DNA of 64,000 bases from Enterocloster bolteae (GTDB lineage: Bacteria; Bacillota; Clostridia; Lachnospirales; Lachnospiraceae). Of the stretch, positions 51,612 to 59,628 are shown piece after piece. Location of the stretch: the NCBI RefSeq assembly GCF_002234575.2, contig NZ_CP022464.2, positions 1,116,001 to 1,180,000 on the forward strand. The letters are read 5' to 3'. Every line of letters starts with the position of its first letter. Within the stretch, counting starts at the first letter, position 1. The notes under the pieces are model-generated. The model was not told where the DNA came from. It worked only from the letters and a program-made list of their open reading frames with translations, and did no database searches. Made by a program: the position numbers and the translations under genes.

Positions 51612-52718
51612 TTAAAGTTCCTTTGCCTGGCTCACATAGGAGAGAATCTGCCTGGCATAGGCGTCAGCCATGCTGTCCGGGGTCAGCATTTCCGGTTCAT
51701 ATTCCGCGTAGGTGAGGGATGCTTTATATTCCTGCATGAGAGCCGGGGACCAGAGAGCGCCGAACTGGGGGAGGAAGAGCCCCTGCTTTTTTGTGTAGCA
51801 GGTCCGGGCCGTGGCTTTTGTGCGCGCATCCCTGTCCACGTATTCGCCTACGCTTTTATGAATGGCCGTGTCTTCCAGGGGCAGGTAGTAATAGTCCTTA
51901 TAGTTGGAATAAAAGTACTTGAGCTCTCCCTGGTAGAGGGCAATATTGCATACAAGAGTATCCCGGTTCAGCTCCAGGCTCACCGGGGCGCTGTCGTATG
52001 CCAGGGGCACCGGGATGGCGCAGCGGCTTTTCCAGGTAAGGCTGAGAAAGGGGCAGGCATTTCCTGCCATGTCGTCATAGGTGAAAAGCTGCTGGGATTC
52101 CAGTGAAAAAGGGGCTTCCATCATATCCGCATAGCTCAGGATGGGCAGTATGGAGGGCATGCCCTTTAAGTCGTCCTCATTGTGGAGAATCAGCAGGTCG
52201 TACAGGAAGGATTCATGGGTCATCAGGTATTCACGGTAAACCTCTATGAGCTGCCCTCCATTGTATTTGTCTTCCCGGGCAAGGCCCAGGAACTGTTCTA
52301 TGGATTTCTGCTTCATGTTCTCAAGGCCCAGCAGCTTGCGGTAGGGCTTTATTTTTTTGTAGATATCCACGCTTTTTATGCGGTCAAAATTATAGGGCAG
52401 ATCCAGCCGGCGGCAGCATTTTAGGAGATAGGGGATATCAAAGCCGTCTCCGTTAAAATGTACCAGTATCTTAAAGCGTTCCATGAAGGTGAAGAAGGCT
52501 GTCAGAAGCTCCCTTTCGGATTCGCGCGAGTCGGCAAACCACTGTATGAGCTTCCAGCCAAAGCCGTCGTGATATGTGCAGCCGATCAGATACAGCTGGG
52601 ATGTGTCGCCGGAAAAGCCAGTGGTTTCTATATCGAAAAAAAGCAGGTCCTTAAGGGGGCCGATGCGGTCCAGAGGATATGTGTCAGGTAAATCAACAGG
52701 ATGTTTAATGGTTATCAT
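51612..52718 (-). CDS. RNase H-like 3'-5' exonuclease domain protein (YprB type)
   Basis: A 368-residue protein with an RNase_H_2/DEDD exonuclease fold. Motif I is LLFFDIETTGFSGDTSQ near residue 29, with FNGDGFDIPYLLKC near 98 and YDLLILHNEDDLKG near 178 giving the other acidic ligands. Related proteins (YprB of Bacillus) are single-domain nucleases of uncertain role. The C-terminal half (from about 230) is not recognised by me, and has a hydrophilic Tyr-rich region. AAAAAGGAG lies 12 bases before the ATG at 52718. It is divergent from ruvA across a 218-base gap. Confidence 0.82.
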   Translation of the reverse strand: MITIKHPVDLPDTYPLDRIGPLKDLLFFDIETTGFSGDTSQLYLIGCTYHDGFGWKLIQWFADSRESERELLTAFFTFMERFKILVHFNGDGFDIPYLLKCCRRLDLPYNFDRIKSVDIYKKIKPYRKLLGLENMKQKSIEQFLGLAREDKYNGGQLIEVYREYLMTHESFLYDLLILHNEDDLKGMPSILPILSYADMMEAPFSLESQQLFTYDDMAGNACPFLSLTWKSRCAIPVPLAYDSAPVSLELNRDTLVCNIALYQGELKYFYSNYKDYYYLPLEDTAIHKSVGEYVDRDARTKATARTCYTKKQGLFLPQFGALWSPALMQEYKASLTYAEYEPEMLTPDSMADAYARQILSYVSQAKEL

Positions 52719-52866
52719 GTGTAGTCACTCCTTTTTAGAGGGAACCGGATATGAGCTGCGGTCAGTTCCGGATATCCCCTATGGGTTAGTGTATACTAAA
52801 AAATCCAGGAACGCAAGTGTCTGATGCCCGGAGTTTGGTCCAAAACAGAATATTTGTTCGGCAGAC

Positions 52867-52895
52867 TTGCATTGAATTCATGGGTATGATATGAT
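52867..52895 (+). promoter_or_regulatory. Promoter of ruvAB
   Basis: TTGCAT (52867-52872), 17 bases, TATGAT (52890-52895), 42 bases before ruvA. No typical SOS (GAAC-N4-GTTC) box overlaps it. Confidence 0.65.
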
Positions 52896-52936
52896 GAAGG
52901 GCAGGACATTAGAGAGAGAAAGAACAGGAAGAATAC

Positions 52937-53566
52937 ATGATTTCTTACGTAAAAGGGCCTCTCATGGCCATTGAGGAAGACGTTATCGTGGTGGAGGCAG
53001 GCCATGTGGGCCTGGCCATCCACGTACCTGTCTCCCTGCTCCCGGAGCTTCCGGGAATGGGGAAAGAGGTGACGGTTTATACATATTTTCAGGTAAGGGA
53101 GGATGCCATGACGCTCTATGGCTTCCTGCACAGCCAGGACAGGGACATGTTCAGGCAGCTGCTGGGAGTAAACGGCATCGGACCAAAGGGAGCATTGGGA
53201 ATTCTCTCCGTGCTCCGTCCCGACGACCTGCGCCTTGCCATTGTCAGCGAGGATGTGAAGGCTCTGGCAAAAGCGCCGGGCATTGGCAACAAGACGGCGC
53301 AGCGCCTGATTCTGGATTTGAAGGACAAGATATCCATGGACGATGTGCTGGGGAACATGGCCGGCGGGGCCGGCATGGGTGCCGCGGATACAGGCGCATC
53401 CGTGGCAGGCCTGGTGGAAGCGGCCAAGGAGGCGGTCCAGGCACTGGTAGCTCTTGGCTACACCAACACAGAGGCATCCAGGGCAGTGAAGCAGGTGGAG
53501 GTTACGGACGGAATGACTTCGGAGGATGTGCTGAAGGCGTCCCTGAAGCATTTGTCCTTCCTGTAG
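52937..53566 (+). CDS. ruvA: Holliday junction DNA helicase subunit RuvA
   Basis: A 209-residue protein that binds four-way junctions and loads RuvB. N-terminal OB fold MISYVKGPLMAIEED, central helix-hairpin-helix pairs VNGIGPKGALGIL near 77 and APGIGNKTAQRLILDLKDK near 112, then a flexible Gly/Ala linker and the C-terminal RuvB-binding domain (ALVALGYTNTEASRAV near 172). Full length. It is followed 42 bases later by ruvB; no ruvC is nearby. Confidence 0.97.
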   Translation: MISYVKGPLMAIEEDVIVVEAGHVGLAIHVPVSLLPELPGMGKEVTVYTYFQVREDAMTLYGFLHSQDRDMFRQLLGVNGIGPKGALGILSVLRPDDLRLAIVSEDVKALAKAPGIGNKTAQRLILDLKDKISMDDVLGNMAGGAGMGAADTGASVAGLVEAAKEAVQALVALGYTNTEASRAVKQVEVTDGMTSEDVLKASLKHLSFL

Positions 53567-53607
53567 GGATTCTGGCAAACGTCAAATTGGGATATGCAGA
53601 GGTGTAA

Positions 53608-54615
53608 ATGGAACGCAGGATTATAACAACAGAAGTGACGGCGGAAGACGAGCGCATAGAGACCACGCTCCGACCCCAATGTCTCAGGGATTATGTGGGG
53701 CAGGAGAAGATTAAATCCACCCTGAACATCTATATAGAAGCAGCCAAGACCAGGGGGGAGCCCCTGGACCATGTGCTGTTTTACGGCCCGCCGGGTCTGG
53801 GCAAAACCACGCTGGCCGGCATCATTGCCAATGAGATGGGAACCAATATGAAGGTCACCAGCGGCCCGGCCATTGAAAAGCCCGGGGAGATGGCGGCCAT
53901 TTTGAATAACCTCCAGGAGGGGGATGTGCTTTTTGTGGACGAGATACACCGTCTGAACCGTCAGGTGGAGGAGGTGCTGTACCCGGCCATGGAGGATTTT
54001 GCCATTGACATCATGCTGGGAAAGGATTCCACTGCCAGGTCCATACGTCTGGACCTGCCCCATTTCACATTGGTGGGAGCCACCACCAGGGCAGGACTTC
54101 TCACCGCGCCCCTAAGGGACCGGTTTGGTGTGATCCAGCGGCTGGAATTCTATACGCCGGAGGAACTGAAAATCATTATCCTCCACTCCGCCAGGGTCCT
54201 GGGCGTTGAAATCGAAGCAGGGGGAGCCATGGAGCTGGCCAGACGTTCCAGGGGAACCCCAAGGCTGGCCAACCGGCTGTTAAAGCGGGTCAGGGATTTT
54301 GCCCAGGTCAAATATGACGGCGTTATTACCCGGGAGGTAACTGATTTTGCCCTGGACATCATGGATGTAGACAAGCTGGGACTGGACCAGAACGACAGGA
54401 ATATCCTGCTGATGATTATAGAAAAGTTCTCCGGCGGCCCCGTGGGATTAGATACTCTGGCAGCGGCCCTGGGAGAAGACTCAGGAACCCTGGAGGAGGT
54501 ATACGAACCATACCTCCTTATGAACGGTCTAATCAACCGCACCCCAAGGGGCCGCATGGCCACCGAGACAGCCTGCCGCCACCTGGGGCTAGAAATGCAG
54601 AAACCGCCTTGTTAA
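53608..54615 (+). CDS. ruvB: Holliday junction DNA helicase motor RuvB
   Basis: A 335-residue AAA+ ATPase driving branch migration with RuvA. Walker A GPPGLGKTTLA near residue 62, Walker B VLFVDEIHRLN near 110, sensor 1 LVGATTRAGLLTAPLRDRFG near 155 and a C-terminal winged helix (ALGEDSGTLEEVYEPYLL). The first start codon ATG 53608 follows AGAGGTG. A strong bidirectional hairpin follows the stop at 54664. Confidence 0.97.
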   Translation: MERRIITTEVTAEDERIETTLRPQCLRDYVGQEKIKSTLNIYIEAAKTRGEPLDHVLFYGPPGLGKTTLAGIIANEMGTNMKVTSGPAIEKPGEMAAILNNLQEGDVLFVDEIHRLNRQVEEVLYPAMEDFAIDIMLGKDSTARSIRLDLPHFTLVGATTRAGLLTAPLRDRFGVIQRLEFYTPEELKIIILHSARVLGVEIEAGGAMELARRSRGTPRLANRLLKRVRDFAQVKYDGVITREVTDFALDIMDVDKLGLDQNDRNILLMIIEKFSGGPVGLDTLAAALGEDSGTLEEVYEPYLLMNGLINRTPRGRMATETACRHLGLEMQKPPC

Positions 54616-54663
54616 GAAGGCTGGGGGTGTGGTATAATGTCCACGTAGGCAATGAGCAGTGCG

Positions 54664-54726
54664 AAAAAAGGCATGGGCAGATTGCCGTTGTGCCGGCACA
54701 TAAGGAAATCTGCCCATGTCTTTTTT
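54664..54726. terminator. Long hairpin, bidirectional terminator or REP-like element
   Basis: Left arm 54664-54683 (AAAAAAG then CATGGGCAGATT) pairs with right arm 54707-54726 (AATCTGCCCATG then CTTTTTT) with one mismatch. The loop contains the palindrome TGTGCCGGCACA (54689-54700). It follows ruvB by 48 bases and has the A-run and T-run of a bidirectional terminator. Confidence 0.85.
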
Positions 54727-54777
54727 CATAGGGCGAAGCCCGTGAGTGAGATGGAGCGCAGCGGAATCGAACGCGCA

Positions 54778-54819
54778 CAGCGGACCAGGCAGACGCATCA
54801 GCGGACCAGGCAGACGCCC
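54778..54819. repeat. 21-bp direct repeat upstream of zapA
   Basis: CAGCGGACCAGGCAGACGC followed by two bases, repeated at 54778-54798 and 54799-54819. A partial third copy of the GGCAGACGC core is at about 54848. Confidence 0.75.
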
Positions 54820-54951
54820 TCTGGAATCAGCCGCGCACTAAGAAACCGGCAGACGCACCGCGTACCAGCCGGCGCATCAGCAGGCCCGCGGAAACCAGCC
54901 ACACAAATCATCAGGCCACAAACCAGCAAAGCAGGAAAGCAGGGGAGCAGA

Positions 54952-55824
54952 ATGGATACAAAAAATTACACCCAAGTTTTAATAGACGGAAAAGTATACA
55001 CACTGGGCGGCAGCGAGGATGAGAGCTATCTCCAGAAAGCTGCCAGCTACGTAAACGAGAAAAACAGCGCCATGAGGAAGGTACCGGGATTCACTAAACA
55101 GAGCGCGGATTACCAGATGGTCATGACGGAGTTAAATATAGCAGACGATTATTTCAAAGCCGTGGAATGGGGCGAGGGAATGGAGCGTCAGAAGAACGAT
55201 ATGGAGAAGGAGACCTACAGCTTAAAGCATGAGCTGGTCAGCACACAGATGAAGCTGGAGGCAGTGCTTAAGGACTTGGAGGAGCGCCAGAGGGAACTGG
55301 ATCGTCTGAACCGCCGGACCGCCCAGCTGGAAGGCGAATTAAAGGAGGCCAGGGAAAACCTTCAGAATCTCAGAAATAACCCATCCGCTGATACGGAAAA
55401 TAATGCCGTAGTGCAGGCAGTGGAGGAGATAAAAGAAACCGTGGAAGTGGAGGCGGGCATCACACTGAATGCCTCCCGGACGGAATATGTTTCCGGTTCC
55501 GGTGCCCGGGAATCATCCCAGCCGGAGGCCGTGCCGCAGACACCGGAAGCAGACGTATCCGCGCAGCAGCCGGACACGCCGGCAGTCCAGACTGCACAGA
55601 AGCAGCCGGCTCCGTCACTGCGGGTGTTAAACCCGGCGTCAGAAGCAGGCAGGGGAATGACGGCAGCTTCCGCTCAGGCAGCGGCAACCGCGGCACCGCC
55701 TGCTGCGCCTGTTGCGGAACCCATTGCGGCGGCGCCCGCAGGGGGAATGACGGATGAGGAGCTTGCCAGAAAAGCACTGCAGGCAGCCAGAAAAGCCGGT
55801 TCCCACAAAGGTGGAAGAAGATAA
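54952..55824 (+). CDS. zapA: Cell division protein ZapA with long C-terminal extension
   Basis: A 290-residue protein. Residues 1-95 match ZapA (VLIDGKVYTLGGSEDESYLQ, then a helix ending near MTELNIADDYFKA), the FtsZ-ring cross-linker. Residues 95-150 form a charged coiled coil. Residues 150-260 are a low-complexity Pro/Ala/Gln/Glu tail, and the last 30 residues are a short basic helix (MTDEELARKALQAARKAG). Ordinary ZapA is about 100 residues; extended forms exist in clostridia. The ATG at 54952 is five bases after AGGGGAG. A longer in-frame start exists but codes for repeat-like sequence. Terminator at 55840 precedes the U32 peptidase gene. Confidence 0.85.
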   Translation: MDTKNYTQVLIDGKVYTLGGSEDESYLQKAASYVNEKNSAMRKVPGFTKQSADYQMVMTELNIADDYFKAVEWGEGMERQKNDMEKETYSLKHELVSTQMKLEAVLKDLEERQRELDRLNRRTAQLEGELKEARENLQNLRNNPSADTENNAVVQAVEEIKETVEVEAGITLNASRTEYVSGSGARESSQPEAVPQTPEADVSAQQPDTPAVQTAQKQPAPSLRVLNPASEAGRGMTAASAQAAATAAPPAAPVAEPIAAAPAGGMTDEELARKALQAARKAGSHKGGRR

Positions 55825-55839
55825 GAAGATTACGAGGGG

Positions 55840-55872
55840 GATGTCTCATGGGGATACGTGAGGCATCTTTTA
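55840..55872 (+). terminator. Terminator after zapA
   Basis: GATGTCTCA (55840-55848) pairs with TGAGGCATC (55859-55867) with one G-U, followed by TTTTAT. The next gene starts 35 bases later, so readthrough is possible. Confidence 0.7.
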
Positions 55873-55906
55873 TTTCAGGGAAACAGTTCAGGAAAGGTTG
55901 GACAAA

Positions 55907-58267
55907 ATGGAGAAGAGACAGGTAGAGATACTGGCACCGGCAGGGTCATTTGACAGTATGAAGGCAGCAGTGGCAGCAGGAGCTGACGCGGTCTATATGG
56001 GGGGCAGCCGGTTCGGAGCCAGGGCCTACGCGGATAACCCGGATGAAAAGGGGCTTTTGGAGGCCATCGACTATGTGCATCTGCACGGACGCCGTCTGTA
56101 TATGACAGTCAATACCCTGTTCAAGGAAGATGAGCTGGAGGAGCTGGAAAACTACATGCGTCCCTACTGCGACAGGGGATTGGACGGTGTCATCGTCCAG
56201 GATCTGGGAGCCCTGGCTTTCATGCGCCGGCATTTTCCGGGGCTGGAGCTTCATTCCAGCACCCAGATGACAGTGACCAGCGTATACGGGGCCAGGATGA
56301 TGAAGGAAATGGGATGCAGCCGGGTAGTCACCGCCAGGGAAATGTCGCTGGAGGAAATACGGCGGATCCATGATGAGACAGACATAGAGATAGAGAGCTT
56401 TGTACACGGAGCCCTTTGCTACTGCTATTCAGGACAATGCCTTATGAGCAGTCTTATCGGCGGCAGAAGCGGAAACAGGGGACGCTGCGCCCAGCCCTGC
56501 CGTCTTCCCTATACAGTGTATGAGCCTGGAGATTTAAGCCGGCAGAAAGACAAACATTGCGCGCCTGAGCAGGCCGGCCAGTCAGGTGCCAGGTCCCGAA
56601 TCATAGAACAGACCGGAAAAAAGAACCGGAACCAAAAGCCGGCCGCCTCCGGCCGGACAGGCCCATCCCCTCTCAATAAAAGCAGCGAGAGATACGTGCT
56701 GAGCCTGAAGGATTTATGCACCCTGGACATCCTGCCGGATATCATAGAGGCAGGCGTGTACTCCCTAAAGATAGAGGGCAGGATGAAAAGCCCCAGATAT
56801 ACGGCGGGTGTGGTGAGCATTTACCGCAAGTACGTGGACCGGTATTTGGAGCAGGGGAGGGACGGATATTTCGTGGAGCCCGAGGACAGGAAAATGCTCC
56901 TGGATCTCTTTGACAGAGGCGGGTTCACAGACGGCTACTATGCCCGGCACAATGGACGGGGCATGGTTGCGCTGAAGGAAAAACCGGAGTTCAGGGAGGG
57001 AAACCAGAAACTCTTTGAATATCTGGATAAGACCTATGTGGTGGCCGAACTGAAGGAGAAGGTGCGGGGGCATGTGGAGCTGGCAGAGGGAGAACCCAGC
57101 CGCCTGACGCTGGAGAGCCGCGGGGAAAAGGTTCAGGTTCTGGGCCAGGCGCCCCAGGCGGCCGAACATCAGCCCATGACCCGGGAGAAGGTATTAAAAC
57201 AGCTGAATAAGACGGGCGGGAGCCCCTTTAGCTTCGAGACACTTACAGCCCAAATAGAAGGAGATTTATTCCTTCCGGTCCAGGCCCTCAATGAGCTGCG
57301 CCGCACCGGCTTTCAGGAGCTGGAGAAAAAGCTCACCGGCGCCAGGGTGCTGACAGGTGAAGGGGGCATAGGAGCGCAATTCCGGCCTGTTCCCACCAAA
57401 ACCGCGGCCCCGCAATCCCAGTCTGTCCTCACCGCCTTCCTGGAAGAAACAGCCCAGCTTTCTCCTGTGCTGGCCCGCGGTGAGATATCGGTGGTCTATC
57501 TGGATGCGGACGGTTTTAATCCGGACCAGTGGAGGGATATTGCAGACCGCTGCCACGACAGGGGAAAACAGTGCTGGCTGGCCCTTCCGCAGATATTCCG
57601 TTCCCATGCCCAGAGGTACCTGGGAGCGAACCGCCACCTGCTGTGCCAGGCAGGCTTTGACGGCGTGTTGATCAGAGCGCTGGAGGAGGCCGTATGGCTG
57701 AAGGATCTTATGGAACAGGAAAATCAAAAGACGTCCCTTCCCTTTGGCATGGACGCCTCGGTATATGGCTGGAACAGCCGGTCCGCAGAGGTGCTGGCCT
57801 CTATGGGGACATCCCTGCTCACCATGCCCTGGGAGCTGAACAGCCGTGAGATAGAGCCTGTTCTTGGGGCCTGCCGCGGCCTGGGGATGGCCAGCGAGCT
57901 TATTATCTATGGAAACGCGCCCATGATGGTATCGGCCCAGTGCATTACCAATACGGTGAAAGGATGTACCCATAAACGGGGAACACTTATGATGAAGGAC
58001 AGGACAGGCGCCTTACTTCCGGTAAAGAATCACTGTTCCTTCTGCTATAATACCATTTACAATCCGGCGCCCCTGTCCCTGCTGGGCAGCGAAAAGCTGG
58101 TGGGCCGGCTCATGCCGGATCGCCTCCGCCTTCAGTTTACGGTAGAGGGAACAGAGCAGACAGAAAAGGTACTGGATGCATTCATCGGTTCCTTTGTATA
58201 TGGCAGGGATGTGGAAGCCCCCTTCAGAGACTTTACCAGGGGACACTTTAAGCGCGGAGTGGAGTGA
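55907..58267 (+). CDS. U32-family peptidase / RNA modification protein, long form
   Basis: A 786-residue protein. The U32 domain begins EILAPAGSFDSMKAAVAAGADAVYMGG near residue 5 and contains the cysteine motif HGALCYCYSGQCLMSSL near 170 with GRCAQPCRLPY following. A DUF3656-type C-terminal region follows. Members of this family include collagenase-like peptidases and the tRNA/rRNA hydroxylases RlhA and TrhP; the second role is now more likely for many. An unusual hydrophilic insert (about residues 210-262, rich in Gln, Arg and Ser) separates the cysteine motif from the continuing domain. ATG 55907 follows AGGAAAGG. It overlaps the next gene by its stop. Confidence 0.88.
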   Translation: MEKRQVEILAPAGSFDSMKAAVAAGADAVYMGGSRFGARAYADNPDEKGLLEAIDYVHLHGRRLYMTVNTLFKEDELEELENYMRPYCDRGLDGVIVQDLGALAFMRRHFPGLELHSSTQMTVTSVYGARMMKEMGCSRVVTAREMSLEEIRRIHDETDIEIESFVHGALCYCYSGQCLMSSLIGGRSGNRGRCAQPCRLPYTVYEPGDLSRQKDKHCAPEQAGQSGARSRIIEQTGKKNRNQKPAASGRTGPSPLNKSSERYVLSLKDLCTLDILPDIIEAGVYSLKIEGRMKSPRYTAGVVSIYRKYVDRYLEQGRDGYFVEPEDRKMLLDLFDRGGFTDGYYARHNGRGMVALKEKPEFREGNQKLFEYLDKTYVVAELKEKVRGHVELAEGEPSRLTLESRGEKVQVLGQAPQAAEHQPMTREKVLKQLNKTGGSPFSFETLTAQIEGDLFLPVQALNELRRTGFQELEKKLTGARVLTGEGGIGAQFRPVPTKTAAPQSQSVLTAFLEETAQLSPVLARGEISVVYLDADGFNPDQWRDIADRCHDRGKQCWLALPQIFRSHAQRYLGANRHLLCQAGFDGVLIRALEEAVWLKDLMEQENQKTSLPFGMDASVYGWNSRSAEVLASMGTSLLTMPWELNSREIEPVLGACRGLGMASELIIYGNAPMMVSAQCITNTVKGCTHKRGTLMMKDRTGALLPVKNHCSFCYNTIYNPAPLSLLGSEKLVGRLMPDRLRLQFTVEGTEQTEKVLDAFIGSFVYGRDVEAPFRDFTRGHFKRGVE

Positions 58268-58272
58268 GGCTT

Positions 58273-59628
58273 ATGACCAATCTGATTGTAGAAATATCCA
58301 AATACCTGATGATACTGCTGATGGCAGTCTATACCTATGCGAATTTCCGCTTCTTTTCCTTCCCGGATATGGAACGCAAGCGCAGGGTATGTGCCAGACA
58401 GAACCGGGCCATGTTCGCCATACATTTTCTGGCATACCTGGTCATGTTCCTGAAGACAGAGGACGAGGGAATGCAGGCCATGCTTCTGGCATTTTACGGG
58501 GCGCAGGTGGTCTTTTTCCTGTGTTATATTTACCTGTACCGCCTGTTGTACCGGAATGTGTCCAGACTGCTGGTAAACAACGCCTGTATGCTGTTATGCG
58601 TGGGCTTTATCATGCTTACCCGGCTGTCCATGGCAAAGGGCCTGGACAAGGCCCTGCGCCAGTTTGCCATTGTGGTCATATCCGCGGCCCTGGCCTGGCT
58701 GGTGCCCTATATCATGGAGCGGGTATGGCAGCTTTATAAGCTTCAGTGGGTATATGCGGGGGCAGGGCTCCTGATTCTTCTGGTGGTATGGGCTGCCGGA
58801 AACGAGAGCTTCGGCGCCCAGTTGTCCCTTACCATAGCAGGAGTATCCATCCAGCCGTCGGAATTTGTGAAGCTGACCTTTGTGTTTTTTGTGGCGTCCA
58901 TGTTCTATCAGTCCACGGATTTCAAAACCATTTTCCTGACAACGGCCGTGGCCGGCGCTCATGTTCTGGTTCTGGTGCTGTCAAAGGATCTGGGAAGCGC
59001 CCTGATTTTCTTTGTCACTTACCTGCTGATGCTGTTTGTTGCCACAGGAAGCTGGGTGTATCTGATAACGGGAAGCGCCCTGGGAACAGGAGCCGCCCTG
59101 GCAGCCTACCAGCTGTTTGACCATGTGCGCCGCAGGGTGGCGGCCTGGAGCAATCCGTGGGCCGATATAGAGAACAAGGGATACCAGATTACCCAGTCCC
59201 TTTTTGCCATCGGCACAGGGGGATGGTTTGGCATGGGACTCTGCCAGGGAATGCCGGGAAAGATACCGGTGGTGGAGAAGGATTTTATCTTTTCAGCGGT
59301 GTCAGAGGAGATGGGAGCCATTTTTGCCATCTGCGTACTTCTTATCTGCCTGGGCTGTTTTATCCAGTTCATGATGATTGCAGCCAGAATGCAGGCCGTG
59401 TTCTACAAGCTGATTGCATTTGGCCTGGGGGTGGAGTATATTGTGCAGGTATTCCTGACGGTTGGCGGGGTGACCAAATTCATACCGTCCACAGGAGTGA
59501 CGCTGCCCTTTGTCAGCTACGGAGGAAGCTCCATCCTGGGAACCTTCCTGCTGTTTGGCATTATCCAGGGGCTTTACATTCTGAAACGCAACGATGAGGA
59601 AGAAACCGGAGAGGAGGTGATGCCGTGA
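58273..59628 (+). CDS. FtsW/RodA/SpoVE-family peptidoglycan polymerase
   Basis: A 451-residue SEDS membrane protein with about ten helices, a lipid II polymerase partner of class B penicillin-binding proteins. Hallmarks are SIQPSEFVKLTFVFF near residue 195, SKDLGSALIFF near 238 and STGVTLPFVSYGGSS near 408. The first 130 residues contain three or four extra helices not present in short FtsW. A GTG at 58264 overlapping the previous stop is an alternative start. The penicillin-binding protein gene overlaps the stop by one base (TGATG), so the pair forms a synthesis unit for growth, division or spore cortex; which is not resolved. Confidence 0.9.
   Translation: MTNLIVEISKYLMILLMAVYTYANFRFFSFPDMERKRRVCARQNRAMFAIHFLAYLVMFLKTEDEGMQAMLLAFYGAQVVFFLCYIYLYRLLYRNVSRLLVNNACMLLCVGFIMLTRLSMAKGLDKALRQFAIVVISAALAWLVPYIMERVWQLYKLQWVYAGAGLLILLVVWAAGNESFGAQLSLTIAGVSIQPSEFVKLTFVFFVASMFYQSTDFKTIFLTTAVAGAHVLVLVLSKDLGSALIFFVTYLLMLFVATGSWVYLITGSALGTGAALAAYQLFDHVRRRVAAWSNPWADIENKGYQITQSLFAIGTGGWFGMGLCQGMPGKIPVVEKDFIFSAVSEEMGAIFAICVLLICLGCFIQFMMIAARMQAVFYKLIAFGLGVEYIVQVFLTVGGVTKFIPSTGVTLPFVSYGGSSILGTFLLFGIIQGLYILKRNDEEETGEEVMP

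Larger units (their letters stand above)
54616..54951. other. 336-base gap with hairpin and repeats, ruvB to zapA
   Basis: It holds a large hairpin (54664-54726), a 21-bp direct repeat (54778-54819) and several scattered copies of GGCAGACGC-like words. An open frame in phase with zapA runs through from 54652, but its translation is basic, repeat-derived and unlike ZapA. It may be a degraded mobile or REP-like repeat. Confidence 0.5.

Noticed and set aside
54652..54951. N-terminal extension of zapA from an upstream ATG
   Set aside because: It would start before the long hairpin, codes for basic repeat-derived sequence, and a good ribosome site stands before the ATG at 54952 where ZapA homology begins.
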